Origin: Burkholderiaceae bacterium
Lineage (GTDB): Bacteria > Pseudomonadota > Gammaproteobacteria > Burkholderiales > Burkholderiaceae_C
Assembly: GCA_004299095.1 (NCBI GenBank)
Contig: SCQQ01000121.1
Coordinates: 1 to 64,000, forward strand
Direction of reading: 5' to 3'
DNA length: 64,000 bases
Of this stretch, positions 25,886 to 34,063 are shown in pieces (the first letter of the stretch is position 1; each line of letters begins with the position of its first letter). Both the position numbers and the translations under genes were made by a program. The notes under the pieces were generated by a model, which saw only the letters and a list, made by a program, of their open reading frames with translations, had not been told where the DNA came from and made no database searches.

Positions 25886-28261
25886 ATGGGTGCTACCGAG
25901 AAATTCATACATTCGCCGCACATCGGTGAGTCGGTGCGGCGCGTGGAAGACATGCGCTTCATCACCGGCGTGGGTCATTACACCGACGACGTGCACGAAG
26001 AAGGGCAGAAGTACGCCGTGTTCGTGCGCTCGCCGCACGCGCACGCGCTGGTCAAGCGAGTGGATAGCGCCGCGGCCGCGAAGATGCCCGGCGTGGTGCG
26101 CGTTTTCAGCGGCGCCGACATCGACGGCAAGCTGGGTGGCCTGCCGACCGGCTGGCTGATCAGCAACCCGGACGGCAGCCCGATGAAGGAGCCGCCGCAC
26201 CCGATCCTGGCCATCGGCAAGGTGCGCTATGTGGGCGAGCCGGTGGCCATGGTGGTGGCCGACACGCACGAGCACGCGCTGAACGCCGCCGAAGCGGTGC
26301 AGGTCGACTATGAAGAGCTGCAGGCGGTGGTCGAGATGCACACCGCCAGGAACGGCCCGGCGCTGCACGAAATGGCGCCCGACAACCATTGCTACAAATG
26401 GGTGCTGGGCGACAAGGCGGCGATCGACGCGACGTTTGCGAAAGCGGCGCACGTCACCAAGATCGATCTGGTCAACAACCGGTTGATTCCCAATGCCATG
26501 GAGCCGCGCGCCGACAACGCCAGCTTCAACCGCAACACCGGTGAATACACGCTCACCACCACCAGCCAGAACCCGCACTTGGCGCGCCTGCTGCTGTGCG
26601 CCTATGTCCTGAAGGGCGTGCCGGAAAACAAGATGCGCGTGATCGCGCCCGACGTGGGTGGCGGCTTCGGCTCCAAGATCAACCTGTATCCGGAGGACGT
26701 GGGCTGTGTTTTTGCCGCCGGGGAGCTGGGCGGCGCGGTCAAATGGACCGCCGACCGCAGCGAAAGCTTCCTGGCCGACACGCACGGACGGGATCATGTC
26801 AGCCATGCCGAAATGGCCATGGACAAGGACGGCAAATTCCTGGCGCTGCGCGTGCACTCGGATGTGAACCTGGGCGCCTACCTGGCCACGTTCGGTCCGT
26901 GCGTGCCCACCATCCTGTACGGCACGCTGCTCGCGGGCCAATACACCACGCCGCAGATTTACGTGGAAGTGGACGGCTGGTTCACCAACACCTGCCCGGT
27001 GGATGCCTATCGCGGCGCCGGCCGGCCCGAAGCGGCCTATCTGGTCGAGCGCCTGGTCACGCGCTGTGGCTGGGAAATGAATCTGGCGCAGGACGAGATC
27101 CGGCGGCGCAATTTCATCACCGAATTCCCCTATCAGACACCGGTGGCGCTGCTCTACGACACCGGGGATTTTCCGGAATGCATGCGCAAGGCCAACGAGA
27201 TCGCCGACGCCGCCGGTTTCGGCGCGCGCCGCAAGGCGAGTGAAGCCAAGGGTCTGAAGCGCGGCATCGGCTATTCCAGCTACATCGAAGCGTGCGGCCT
27301 GGCGCCGTCGCAAGTGGTGGGCGCACTCGGCGGACGCGCCGGCCTGTACGAATGCGGCGAAGTCCGCGTCAACCCGACCGGATCGATCACGGTCTTCACC
27401 GGGACGCACAGCCACGGCCAGGGGCATGAAACCGCGTTTGCGCAATTGGTCGCGGCGCGCCTCGGGGTGCCGATCGATGCGGTCGAAATCGTGCACGGCG
27501 ACACCGGCCGCATTCCGTTCGGCATGGGCACGTACGGCTCGCGCTCGCTGGCGGTGGGCGGCGCGGCGGTGATGAAGGCGCTCGACAAGATCGAAGAAAA
27601 GGCCAAGAAAATTGCCGCGCACCTGATGGAGGCGAGCGACGCCGACATCGAGTTCGCCGGCGGCGAATTCAAGGTCAAGGGCACCGACAAGAAAATCCCG
27701 TTCGCGCAAGTGGCGCTCGCGGCCTACGTGCCACACAACTACCCGCTCGACAAACTGGAGCCGGGGCTGGACGAGACCGCGTTCTACGATCCGCCCAACT
27801 TCACGTTCCCGGGCGGCACACATATCTGCGAGGTGGAAGTCGATCCGCAAACCGGCGTGGTGCGCATCGACCGCTTCACCGCCGTGGATGATTTCGGCGT
27901 GGTGGTCAACCCCATGCTGGTCGAAGGCCAGGTGCACGGCGGCATCGTGCAGGGCATCGGCCAGGCGCTGCTGGAGCACGGCATCTACGACAACTCGGGC
28001 CAGTTGCTGACCGGCAGCTTCATGGACTACACCATGCCGCGCGCCGACGACGTGCCCGACATCCAGGTGGGCAGCGTGTGCACGCCGTGCACGCACAACC
28101 CGATCGGCAGCAAGGGCGCGGGCGAGGCGGGCGCCATTGCCTCGCCACCGGCCGTGATCAACGCCGTGCTGGATGCGCTGGGGCCGCTCGGCGTCACCGA
28201 CCTCGACATGCCCGCCACGCCCAACGCGGTGTGGCAAGCCATCCAGAAAGCACAAGCCTGA
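25886..28261 (+). CDS. coxL: Molybdenum hydroxylase large subunit, form II CoxL-like
   Basis: The catalytic subunit that binds molybdenum-cytosine-dinucleotide cofactor. At 791 residues it has the family length. It starts with RVEDMRFITGVGHYTDDV, contains VGEPVAMVVADT, PDVGGGFGSKIN and near residue 373 the active-site loop AYRGAGRPEAAYLVERL. Form I enzymes proven to oxidise CO have AYxCSFR here with a cysteine; AYRGAGR defines form II, whose substrate is debated. IGSKGAGEAGAIASPPAV near 745 holds the catalytic glutamate of the superfamily. AGGAG precedes ATG 25886. Confidence 0.93.
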   Translation: MGATEKFIHSPHIGESVRRVEDMRFITGVGHYTDDVHEEGQKYAVFVRSPHAHALVKRVDSAAAAKMPGVVRVFSGADIDGKLGGLPTGWLISNPDGSPMKEPPHPILAIGKVRYVGEPVAMVVADTHEHALNAAEAVQVDYEELQAVVEMHTARNGPALHEMAPDNHCYKWVLGDKAAIDATFAKAAHVTKIDLVNNRLIPNAMEPRADNASFNRNTGEYTLTTTSQNPHLARLLLCAYVLKGVPENKMRVIAPDVGGGFGSKINLYPEDVGCVFAAGELGGAVKWTADRSESFLADTHGRDHVSHAEMAMDKDGKFLALRVHSDVNLGAYLATFGPCVPTILYGTLLAGQYTTPQIYVEVDGWFTNTCPVDAYRGAGRPEAAYLVERLVTRCGWEMNLAQDEIRRRNFITEFPYQTPVALLYDTGDFPECMRKANEIADAAGFGARRKASEAKGLKRGIGYSSYIEACGLAPSQVVGALGGRAGLYECGEVRVNPTGSITVFTGTHSHGQGHETAFAQLVAARLGVPIDAVEIVHGDTGRIPFGMGTYGSRSLAVGGAAVMKALDKIEEKAKKIAAHLMEASDADIEFAGGEFKVKGTDKKIPFAQVALAAYVPHNYPLDKLEPGLDETAFYDPPNFTFPGGTHICEVEVDPQTGVVRIDRFTAVDDFGVVVNPMLVEGQVHGGIVQGIGQALLEHGIYDNSGQLLTGSFMDYTMPRADDVPDIQVGSVCTPCTHNPIGSKGAGEAGAIASPPAVINAVLDALGPLGVTDLDMPATPNAVWQAIQKAQA

Positions 28262-28275
28262 GAGGAGTCAAGCAC

Positions 28276-29067
28276 ATGTACGCATTCAATTACGAACGTC
28301 CGAGCCAACAGGCCGACGTGGTTGCGCTGGGCAAGGCCGGCGGCACCTACATGGCCGGTGGGCAAACGCTGCTGGCTTCCATGAAGCTGCGCCTGGCGTC
28401 GCCGGAGCAGGTGATCGACTTGGCCGGCGTGAAGGAACTCACCGGCATCCGCAAGGACGGCAATGCGCTGGTGATCGGCGCCATGACGCGCCACGTCGAC
28501 GTGGTGGAAAGCGCCACGGTCAAGTCGGCCATTCCGGCGCTGGCCGAACTCGCCGGCCTGATTGGCGACCGCCAGGTGCGCGCCATGGGCACCATGGGTG
28601 GGTCGCTCGCCAACAACGATCCGGCAGCGGACTACCCGGCGGCGGTGCTGGGGTTGGGCGCCACTATCCAGACCACCGAGCGCCAGATCAGCGCCGATGA
28701 TTTCTTCCAGGGGCTGTTTGCCACGGCGCTGAATGACGGCGAGTTGATCACCTCCATTCGTTTCCCCATTCCGAAGCGCGCGGGCTACGTCAAATTCCCG
28801 CAGCCCGCGTCGCGCTTCGCGTTGATCGGCGTGTTCGTTGCGCAGACCGACGGCGGCGTACGCGTGGCCGTCACGGGCGGCGGCAGCGGCGTGTTCCGGC
28901 AGAAAGCGATGGAAGCGGCGCTGGCCGGCAACTTCGCGTCGTCCGCGGTCGTGGGCGTCAAGACCGACGAAGCGGAAATGAGCAGCGATCTGCACGCCAG
29001 CAGCGCGTACCGCGCGCACTTGGTCGGCGTGATGGCGGGACGCGCCGTCGCCAAAGCGCTGGCGTGA
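28276..29067 (+). CDS. coxM: Molybdenum hydroxylase medium subunit, FAD-binding (CoxM-like)
   Basis: The flavoprotein subunit that passes electrons from the [2Fe-2S] clusters to the quinone pool. The 263-residue protein begins MYAFNYERPSQQADVVAL. AGGQTLLASMKLRL near residue 27 and TMGGSLANNDPAADYPA near 110 are the two FAD-contacting motifs of the family (AGGxS and TIGGxxxxA types). The C-terminal CO-dehydrogenase flavoprotein domain starts near 170. Start ATG 28276 follows GAGGAG, 14 bases after coxL. Confidence 0.93.
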   Translation: MYAFNYERPSQQADVVALGKAGGTYMAGGQTLLASMKLRLASPEQVIDLAGVKELTGIRKDGNALVIGAMTRHVDVVESATVKSAIPALAELAGLIGDRQVRAMGTMGGSLANNDPAADYPAAVLGLGATIQTTERQISADDFFQGLFATALNDGELITSIRFPIPKRAGYVKFPQPASRFALIGVFVAQTDGGVRVAVTGGGSGVFRQKAMEAALAGNFASSAVVGVKTDEAEMSSDLHASSAYRAHLVGVMAGRAVAKALA

Positions 29068-29069
29068 CC

Positions 29070-29192
29070 ATGCGTGATCCACAGGGCAGCGGGCCGTTTG
29101 GGCTGCTGCCCTTTGCGCGTCTGGGTGCAGCGGCGTTCAGCGGCGAGCTGCCGTTCTGCCTGTGCCAGGGTTTGCTGGACAAGATTTCATGA
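29070..29192 (+). CDS. Small ORF between coxM and coxD
   Basis: A 40-codon frame that fills the gap exactly: its ATG lies two bases after the coxM stop and its TGA overlaps the coxD ATG (ATGA). The product reads MRDPQGSGPFGLLPFARLGA and ends LCQGLLDKIS, with two closely spaced cysteines (FCLC). No ribosome-binding site of its own is obvious, so it would be translated by coupling. It is not recognisable. It may be a real coupling peptide or only a chance frame in a 121-base spacer. Confidence 0.3.
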   Translation: MRDPQGSGPFGLLPFARLGAAAFSGELPFCLCQGLLDKIS

Positions 29193-30121
29193 CCGTTTCT
29201 TCATTGGCTTCGGCATCCGTCCGCGCACCCGCTTCTATCGACGCGCTGATCGCGGCGCTCAGGTCGGTCGGCTATTTCGCCGACCGACGCCTGGCGACCG
29301 CGGTTTTCCTGGCGCTCAAACTCCAGCGTCCGCTGCTGCTGGAAGGCGAGCCCGGCGTTGGCAAGACCGAACTCGCCAAGGCGCTTTCGGCCGTTCTCAA
29401 ACGCGAACTGCTGCGCCTGCAATGTTTCGACGGGCTGGAGCAGCGCGAGGCGCTGTACGAGTGGAACTACGCCGCGCAATTGCTGCACTTGCGCGCGGCC
29501 GAGGGCAGCGCGCCGGCTGAGGAGTTGGAGCGCGAGGTCTATCAGGCGCGCTACCTGGTGCACCGGCCGCTGCTGCAGGCGCTGCAGGCGCCCGAGCCCG
29601 GCGCCGTGCTGCTGATCGATGAGGTGGACCGCGCCGATGAGCCATTCGAGGCTTTCCTGCTCGAATATTTGGGCGAGTACCAGGTGAGCATTCCGGAACT
29701 CGGCACGGTGCGCGCCAAGGTGGCGCCGATCACCATCCTCACCAGCAACCGCACGCGCGAATTGAACGACGCGGTCAAGCGCCGTTGCCTGTACCACTGG
29801 GTGGAATATCCCGAGCGCGAGCGCGAGCTGGCGATCGTGCGGGCGCTGGTGCCTGAAGCGTCGCAGGCGCTTGCCGCGCAGGTGGCGGCGTTCGTGCACC
29901 AGTTGCGCAGCGCGCCGTACGACGATCATTTCCAGCGTGCGCCGGGCATCGCCGAAACGGTGGAATGGGCGCGGGCGCTGGTGGCGCTCGATACGCTGAT
30001 GTTGGACCCTGAAGTGGTGGTCGATACCGCCGGCATCCTGTTCAAGCAGCACGACGACGTGGTGGCGCTGAACCAGACGCTGGCGACCGAAGCGCTGCAG
30101 TCGGCGCAACTGGTGGCCTAA
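29189..30121 (+). CDS. coxD: MoxR-family AAA+ ATPase (CoxD-like)
   Basis: CoxD-type ATPases work with the VWA protein CoxE to mature the Mo-S-Cu or related centre of CO-dehydrogenase-family enzymes. The 310-residue protein has Walker A LLEGEPGVGKTELAKAL near residue 49, Walker B AVLLIDEVDRADEPFEAFLL near 140, sensor 1 TILTSNRTREL near 185 and a DAVKRRCLYHWVEYP arginine-finger region. This matches MoxR ATPases. ATG 29189 overlaps the stop of the preceding small ORF; an upstream in-frame start exists but adds only nine residues. Confidence 0.92.
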   Translation: MTVSSLASASVRAPASIDALIAALRSVGYFADRRLATAVFLALKLQRPLLLEGEPGVGKTELAKALSAVLKRELLRLQCFDGLEQREALYEWNYAAQLLHLRAAEGSAPAEELEREVYQARYLVHRPLLQALQAPEPGAVLLIDEVDRADEPFEAFLLEYLGEYQVSIPELGTVRAKVAPITILTSNRTRELNDAVKRRCLYHWVEYPERERELAIVRALVPEASQALAAQVAAFVHQLRSAPYDDHFQRAPGIAETVEWARALVALDTLMLDPEVVVDTAGILFKQHDDVVALNQTLATEALQSAQLVA

Positions 30122-30123
30122 GG

Positions 30124-30285
30124 ATGCTTCGCATGACCTCTCGTGTGTCGCGCATCGCTGGATTTCGGCGGTCTGCCGCGCTGCTTTTTTTGGCCATGGC
30201 GCCGCTATTGCCCGCAAAAAGCGCCTTGCAGTCCATTCGAAGCCGGCGCGCGTGCCACCACTCGGGTTACGCGGAGTGCCCTTAA
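30124..30285 (+). CDS. Small ORF with signal-peptide-like N-terminus between coxD and coxE
   Basis: A 53-codon frame starts two bases after the coxD stop and ends 15 bases before the coxE start. The predicted product begins MLRMTSRVSRIAGFRRSAAL, continues with a hydrophobic stretch LLFLAMAPLLPA, then a polar tail containing two cysteines and a His-His pair (CHHSGYAEC). This looks like a basic n-region plus h-region of an exported peptide. It is not recognised, lacks a clear ribosome-binding site, and could be a decayed remnant of a longer secreted protein. Confidence 0.3.
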   Translation: MLRMTSRVSRIAGFRRSAALLFLAMAPLLPAKSALQSIRSRRACHHSGYAECP

Positions 30286-30300
30286 GCGGAGAGACGCGCG

Positions 30301-31572
30301 ATGGTCACGCAAGCGCCGGGAACCGTGGCTGCGGCCAACGCCGCGGCGGCGCGCGCCCGTGCCGTGCAGCGCGTCGCCCAGTTGGGCGATTCGCGCACCG
30401 GCAAGTTGGCGGCCAACCTGACCGCGTTTGGCCGGGCGCTCCGGCGTGCCGGCGTGCACGTCGATTCGGCGCGCATCGCGCTGGCGCAGCAAGCGGTGCA
30501 AATGGTGGGCGTGGGTAACAAGGCCGACATGAGCGCCGCACTGGAAGCGGTGCTGGTGAACTGCGAGCAGGATCGCGCCGTGTTCCGCGAGCTGTTCGGC
30601 GTGTTCTTCCGCGATCCGAAACTGGCGCAAAAAATGCTGCAGCAGATGTTGCCCAAGGCCGAAGGCCAGGCCGAAGCGCCGAAGGAACGCCCACGCGTAC
30701 GCGAAGCCCTGATGCCGCCCAAGGGCAGCCAGCCCACGCCGCAGGAAAAGGAAATCGACCTCGATGCCGCCATGACGGCGAGCGAGTTGAAGCGCTTGAA
30801 AAACGCGGACTTTAACCAGTTGACGGCGAGCGAGTACCACTTGGTCGAGCACTTGGTGCGCGCCATTCCGCTGCCGCTGCTGACCGTGGCGGCGCGGCGC
30901 ACACAGGCGGGCGATCGCGGCGCGCGGGTGCACTGGGCGCACACGCTGCAAAGCGCCGCCAGGCACGGCGGCGACGTGATGGCGCTCTGGCGCCTCAGGC
31001 GCCGGCGCCAGCCGCTGCCGCTCTTGTTGCTGGTGGACGTATCGGGCTCGATGGAGCGCTATGCGCGCCTGCTGCTGGCTTTTCTGCACGCTTCCACCCA
31101 GGCCGCGCGCGTGCGCGGCCGGCGCCTCAGTTTGCGCCGCGACGTGTTTGCTTTCGGCACCGACCTGACCGACCTGACTGGTGCCTTCCGCCTGGCCGAC
31201 ACCGATGACATGCTGGTGCGCGCCGGCGCCTTGATCTGCGACTTTGCTGGCGGCACGCGCCTGGGCGACGCGCTGGCCACGTTGCGCCAGCGGGACGCGC
31301 GCCGCCTGATCGGCGGGCGCACGCTGGTGCTGATCGCGAGCGACGGCCTGGATACCGGCGAGCCGCAAGTGCTGGAACGCGAACTGCAATGGCTCAAGCG
31401 CCACACGCGCCGCATCCTGTGGCTGAATCCGCTGCTGCGTTTCGACGGCTACGCGCCGCTGGCGCGCGGCGCTGCCGTGCTGCATCGTGCGGCCGATGGC
31501 ATGCTGGCGGTGCACAACATCACCCACCTGCAGGAACTGGCCGCGGCCATTTCCGCTCTACTGAAGAAATGA
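30301..31572 (+). CDS. coxE: VWA-domain protein (CoxE-like)
   Basis: CoxE acts with the AAA+ ATPase CoxD in activating CO-dehydrogenase-family enzymes. The 423-residue protein has an N-terminal helical region (about 1-140), a charged linker, and a C-terminal von Willebrand A domain. The metal-ion site is seen as LLLVDVSGSMERYARLLLAF near residue 240 (DxSxS), GGTRLGDAL near 318 (the threonine) and LIASDGLDTGEP near 342 (the aspartate). All MIDAS residues are present. GCGGAGAG precedes the ATG. Confidence 0.91.
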   Translation: MVTQAPGTVAAANAAAARARAVQRVAQLGDSRTGKLAANLTAFGRALRRAGVHVDSARIALAQQAVQMVGVGNKADMSAALEAVLVNCEQDRAVFRELFGVFFRDPKLAQKMLQQMLPKAEGQAEAPKERPRVREALMPPKGSQPTPQEKEIDLDAAMTASELKRLKNADFNQLTASEYHLVEHLVRAIPLPLLTVAARRTQAGDRGARVHWAHTLQSAARHGGDVMALWRLRRRRQPLPLLLLVDVSGSMERYARLLLAFLHASTQAARVRGRRLSLRRDVFAFGTDLTDLTGAFRLADTDDMLVRAGALICDFAGGTRLGDALATLRQRDARRLIGGRTLVLIASDGLDTGEPQVLERELQWLKRHTRRILWLNPLLRFDGYAPLARGAAVLHRAADGMLAVHNITHLQELAAAISALLKK

Positions 31573-31590
31573 CGACGGAGGAGACCCATC

Positions 31591-32169
31591 ATGGACATGC
31601 AAGGTTCGCGCCAACTGGCGGTCACGCAACAGCAGGCCTGGGACGCGCTGAACGATCCCGAGGTACTGAAGGTCTGCATTCCCGGCTGCGACAGCCTTGA
31701 GTCCACAGGCGAGAACGCGTACGCGCTGGTCAACGCCTTCAAGGTCGGGCCGGTGTCGGCCAAGTTCAAAAGCGCGCTCACGCTGGCGGATATCCAGGCG
31801 CCCAGCAGCTACACCATCCATTTCGACGGCAGCGGCGGCGCCGCCGGTTTCGGCAAAGGCACGGCCAAGGTCGCTCTGACAGCCAACGAGGGCGGCTGCC
31901 TGCTCGACTACACCGCGAACGCCTCGGTGGGCGGCAAGATCGCGCAAGTGGGACAACGCCTGATCGACGGCGTGGCCAAATCGATGGCCGAGAAGTTCTT
32001 CAAGAATTTCGACGACGAGATGCAGCGCCGCCACCCGGCGCCGGCCGGTGCGGTCGCCGCACCCGCAGACAGCGCAACCACGCCCGCGGCCCCGGTGGGC
32101 GTGCCGAAGTGGGTTTGGTGGGCTCTCGGCGTCATCATTATTCTGGGCATCGTGTTTGTCGTGTATTGA
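31591..32169 (+). CDS. coxG: SRPBCC-family membrane anchor (CoxG-like)
   Basis: CoxG proteins recruit CO dehydrogenase to the cytoplasmic membrane and, in recent work on mycobacteria, deliver quinone to it. The 192-residue protein has a START/SRPBCC lipid-binding fold over residues 1-150 (MQGSRQLAVTQQQAWDALND, then LKVCIPGCDSLE), a Pro/Ala-rich linker and a single C-terminal hydrophobic helix (WVWWALGVIIILGIVFVVY) that forms the tail anchor. GGAGG lies upstream of ATG 31591. It is in tight series with coxE. Confidence 0.92.
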   Translation: MDMQGSRQLAVTQQQAWDALNDPEVLKVCIPGCDSLESTGENAYALVNAFKVGPVSAKFKSALTLADIQAPSSYTIHFDGSGGAAGFGKGTAKVALTANEGGCLLDYTANASVGGKIAQVGQRLIDGVAKSMAEKFFKNFDDEMQRRHPAPAGAVAAPADSATTPAAPVGVPKWVWWALGVIIILGIVFVVY

Positions 32170-32195
32170 AGGATCGTGGACTGAAGGAGCACACC

Positions 32196-33248
32196 GTGGA
32201 AGACTTGAGTTTGACCGTATTGCGGGCGCTGCGCGATTGGCGCCAGGCGGGCCGGCACGGCCTACTCGCGACCGTGGTGCACACGTTTGGTTCGTCGCCG
32301 CGCCCGATCGGCTGCATCATGGCGATGCGGGACGATGGCGCCATCAAAGGTTCGATTTCCGGCGGTTGCCTGGAAGACGACCTGATCGCACGCTATTCCC
32401 ACGCCGGCACGCCCGATCCGCTGCCGAAGGTTGGGCCGCCGCAGTTCGCCAAGTACGGCATTACCGCGGAAGAAGCGCACCGCTTCGGCCTGCCGTGCGG
32501 CGGCACGCTGGAAATCCTGATGGAATTCGATCCCGACGTCGAGGGGTTGAAACAAGTAGTGAGCGCGCTCGAAGCGGGTCGGCTGGTGAGTCGTCACGTC
32601 GACCTGAAAACCGGCGCGGTGCGGGTCGCGGCCGCGACCGAACCGGACGAGCTGCGCGTGGATGCCCACGAGCTCGTCAACACCTTCGGGCCGGCGTACC
32701 GCATGCTCATCATCGGCGCTGGCCAGATGAGCGAATACCTGGCGACCATGGCGCAGTTCTGCAACTTTGCCGTGACGGTGTGCGACCCGCGCGACGAGTA
32801 CCGCAGCGACTGGGGCGTCCCGAGCGTGAACGTGGTCGACACCATGCCGGACGACACCGTGACCGCATTCGCGCCCGACGCGCGCACCTGCGTGGTGGCG
32901 CTCACGCACGACCCCAAGCTCGACGACCTGGCGTTGCTGCAGGCGCTGTCCACGCCCGCGTTCTACGTGGGCGCCATCGGCAGCCGGCGCAACAACCACG
33001 CGCGCCGCAAACGCATGATCGAGTACCTGGATCAAACCGAAGAAAGCCTGAAACGGCTGCGCGGGCCGGTCGGGATTTACATCGGCAGCAAGACACCGGC
33101 GGAAATCGCGGTGAGCGTCATGGCGGAAATCCTGGCGGTCAAGAATGGTATCGCGCTGCCCAAGACCATGGACGTCGAGCACGTCAAGGAAGTGCTCGGC
33201 TTGCCCGACGGCGAAACCTCCTGCCTGGTGACTTTTGCCACACACTGA
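32196..33248 (+). CDS. XdhC/CoxF-family molybdenum-cofactor maturation protein
   Basis: XdhC-type proteins bind MoCo, promote its sulfuration and insert it into the hydroxylase. The 350-residue protein has an N-terminal XdhC/CoxI domain (ATVVHTFGSSPRPIGCIMAM near residue 27, then GSISGGCLEDDLI) and a C-terminal Rossmann domain (RMLIIGAGQMSEYLATMAQF near 170, then AFYVGAIGSRRNNHARRKRM). The GSISGGC cysteine is the conserved MoCo ligand candidate. GTG 32196 is chosen for its GAAGGAG site; earlier in-frame codons run back into coxG. Confidence 0.91.
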   Translation: MEDLSLTVLRALRDWRQAGRHGLLATVVHTFGSSPRPIGCIMAMRDDGAIKGSISGGCLEDDLIARYSHAGTPDPLPKVGPPQFAKYGITAEEAHRFGLPCGGTLEILMEFDPDVEGLKQVVSALEAGRLVSRHVDLKTGAVRVAAATEPDELRVDAHELVNTFGPAYRMLIIGAGQMSEYLATMAQFCNFAVTVCDPRDEYRSDWGVPSVNVVDTMPDDTVTAFAPDARTCVVALTHDPKLDDLALLQALSTPAFYVGAIGSRRNNHARRKRMIEYLDQTEESLKRLRGPVGIYIGSKTPAEIAVSVMAEILAVKNGIALPKTMDVEHVKEVLGLPDGETSCLVTFATH

Positions 33249-33912
33249 AAGCGAGCCTGTCACGGTCGGCGCCGTCATCATGGCGGCGGGCGAGGGGCGG
33301 CGCATGGGATCTGTCCCCAAGTCGCTGATTGCGCGCGACGGCGAGGCCCTGCTGTTGCGCCAGATTCGCTTGCTGACGGAAGCGGGCATTCACACGATTG
33401 CCGTCGTGCTCGGCTATTACGCCATGCGGCTCACCGCCGTGCTGGAAAAGGCGCGCTGGTCGCAAACCGATTCGCCCGTGGCCCGCGCGCACCTGAAAGT
33501 GGTCATCAATCCCGATCCCGACGAGGGCCCGGCGTCGTCGCTGCGCTGCGGCCTGAAGGCCTTGCCGCCCGAGTTGTCGGCCATCCTGGTGGTCCTGGGC
33601 GACCAGCCGCTGCTTGAAGGCCAGGATTTTGCTGCCGTGCTGGCCGCGTGGCGGGGTCGCGCAAAAGAGATCGAACTGGCCGTGCCGCGGCGTGGCGATC
33701 GGCTGGGCCACCCGATCGTTTTTGGCCCGGCGGTGCGCGCCGCCGTGCTGGCGGGCCAGGGCGTGCGCGGCTGGCGCGAGCAGCATCCGGAGGGCGTTCG
33801 GTTCGTCGATGCCACCCACGACCGGTTTACCGTCGACCTGGATACGCCGGACGACGTGCGCGCTGCGTGTGTGACGTACGGAGCCAATCTGGTCTTGCCG
33901 GAGATCAAGTAG
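33235..33912 (+). CDS. MobA/MocA-like nucleotidyltransferase
   Basis: A 225-residue NTP transferase of the MobA/MocA group, probably attaching CMP to molybdopterin to form the MCD cofactor used by CoxL-type enzymes. AVIMAAGEGRRMGSVPKSLI near residue 13 is the nucleotide-binding loop, GPASSLRCGLKAL near 98 and ILVVLGDQPLL near 116 contain the usual substrate and metal residues, and LGHPIVFGP follows. TTG 33235 overlaps the previous gene by 14 bases; it is the only start before the first motif. It is the last gene of the operon. Confidence 0.88.
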   Translation: MPHTESEPVTVGAVIMAAGEGRRMGSVPKSLIARDGEALLLRQIRLLTEAGIHTIAVVLGYYAMRLTAVLEKARWSQTDSPVARAHLKVVINPDPDEGPASSLRCGLKALPPELSAILVVLGDQPLLEGQDFAAVLAAWRGRAKEIELAVPRRGDRLGHPIVFGPAVRAAVLAGQGVRGWREQHPEGVRFVDATHDRFTVDLDTPDDVRAACVTYGANLVLPEIK

Positions 33913-34063
33913 CCGCGGGCGTTTCGGAGGGTATGACGACGGCCTTGCCGGTCCGGCCGCAGACCGCTTGCGGCACGACGCTTCAGCAGCAAACGACGCA
34001 CTACACTTGTCGCTGCCAACGTCGTGCCGCGCGCGGCCCCATCTCCTGGATTCCGGCTTGAAG

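Noticed and set aside
25871-28255. A 794-codon open frame on the minus strand opposite coxL
   Set aside because: It is the mirror of a real high-GC gene: its product is His/Arg/Ala/Val-rich without any domain, and the plus strand carries an unmistakable CoxL. Open antisense frames of this kind recur opposite most genes here (for example opposite metY and the DHA2 transporter).
25886-28261. Naming the operon a true carbon monoxide dehydrogenase
   Set aside because: The active-site loop is AYRGAGR, not the cysteine-containing AYxCSFR that carries the copper in proven CO oxidisers. Form II substrates are unsettled.
29091-29119. A GGGCAGC...GCTGCCC hairpin between coxM and coxD as a terminator
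   Set aside because: No U-run follows, and the flanking genes clearly belong to one operon with overlapping reading frames.
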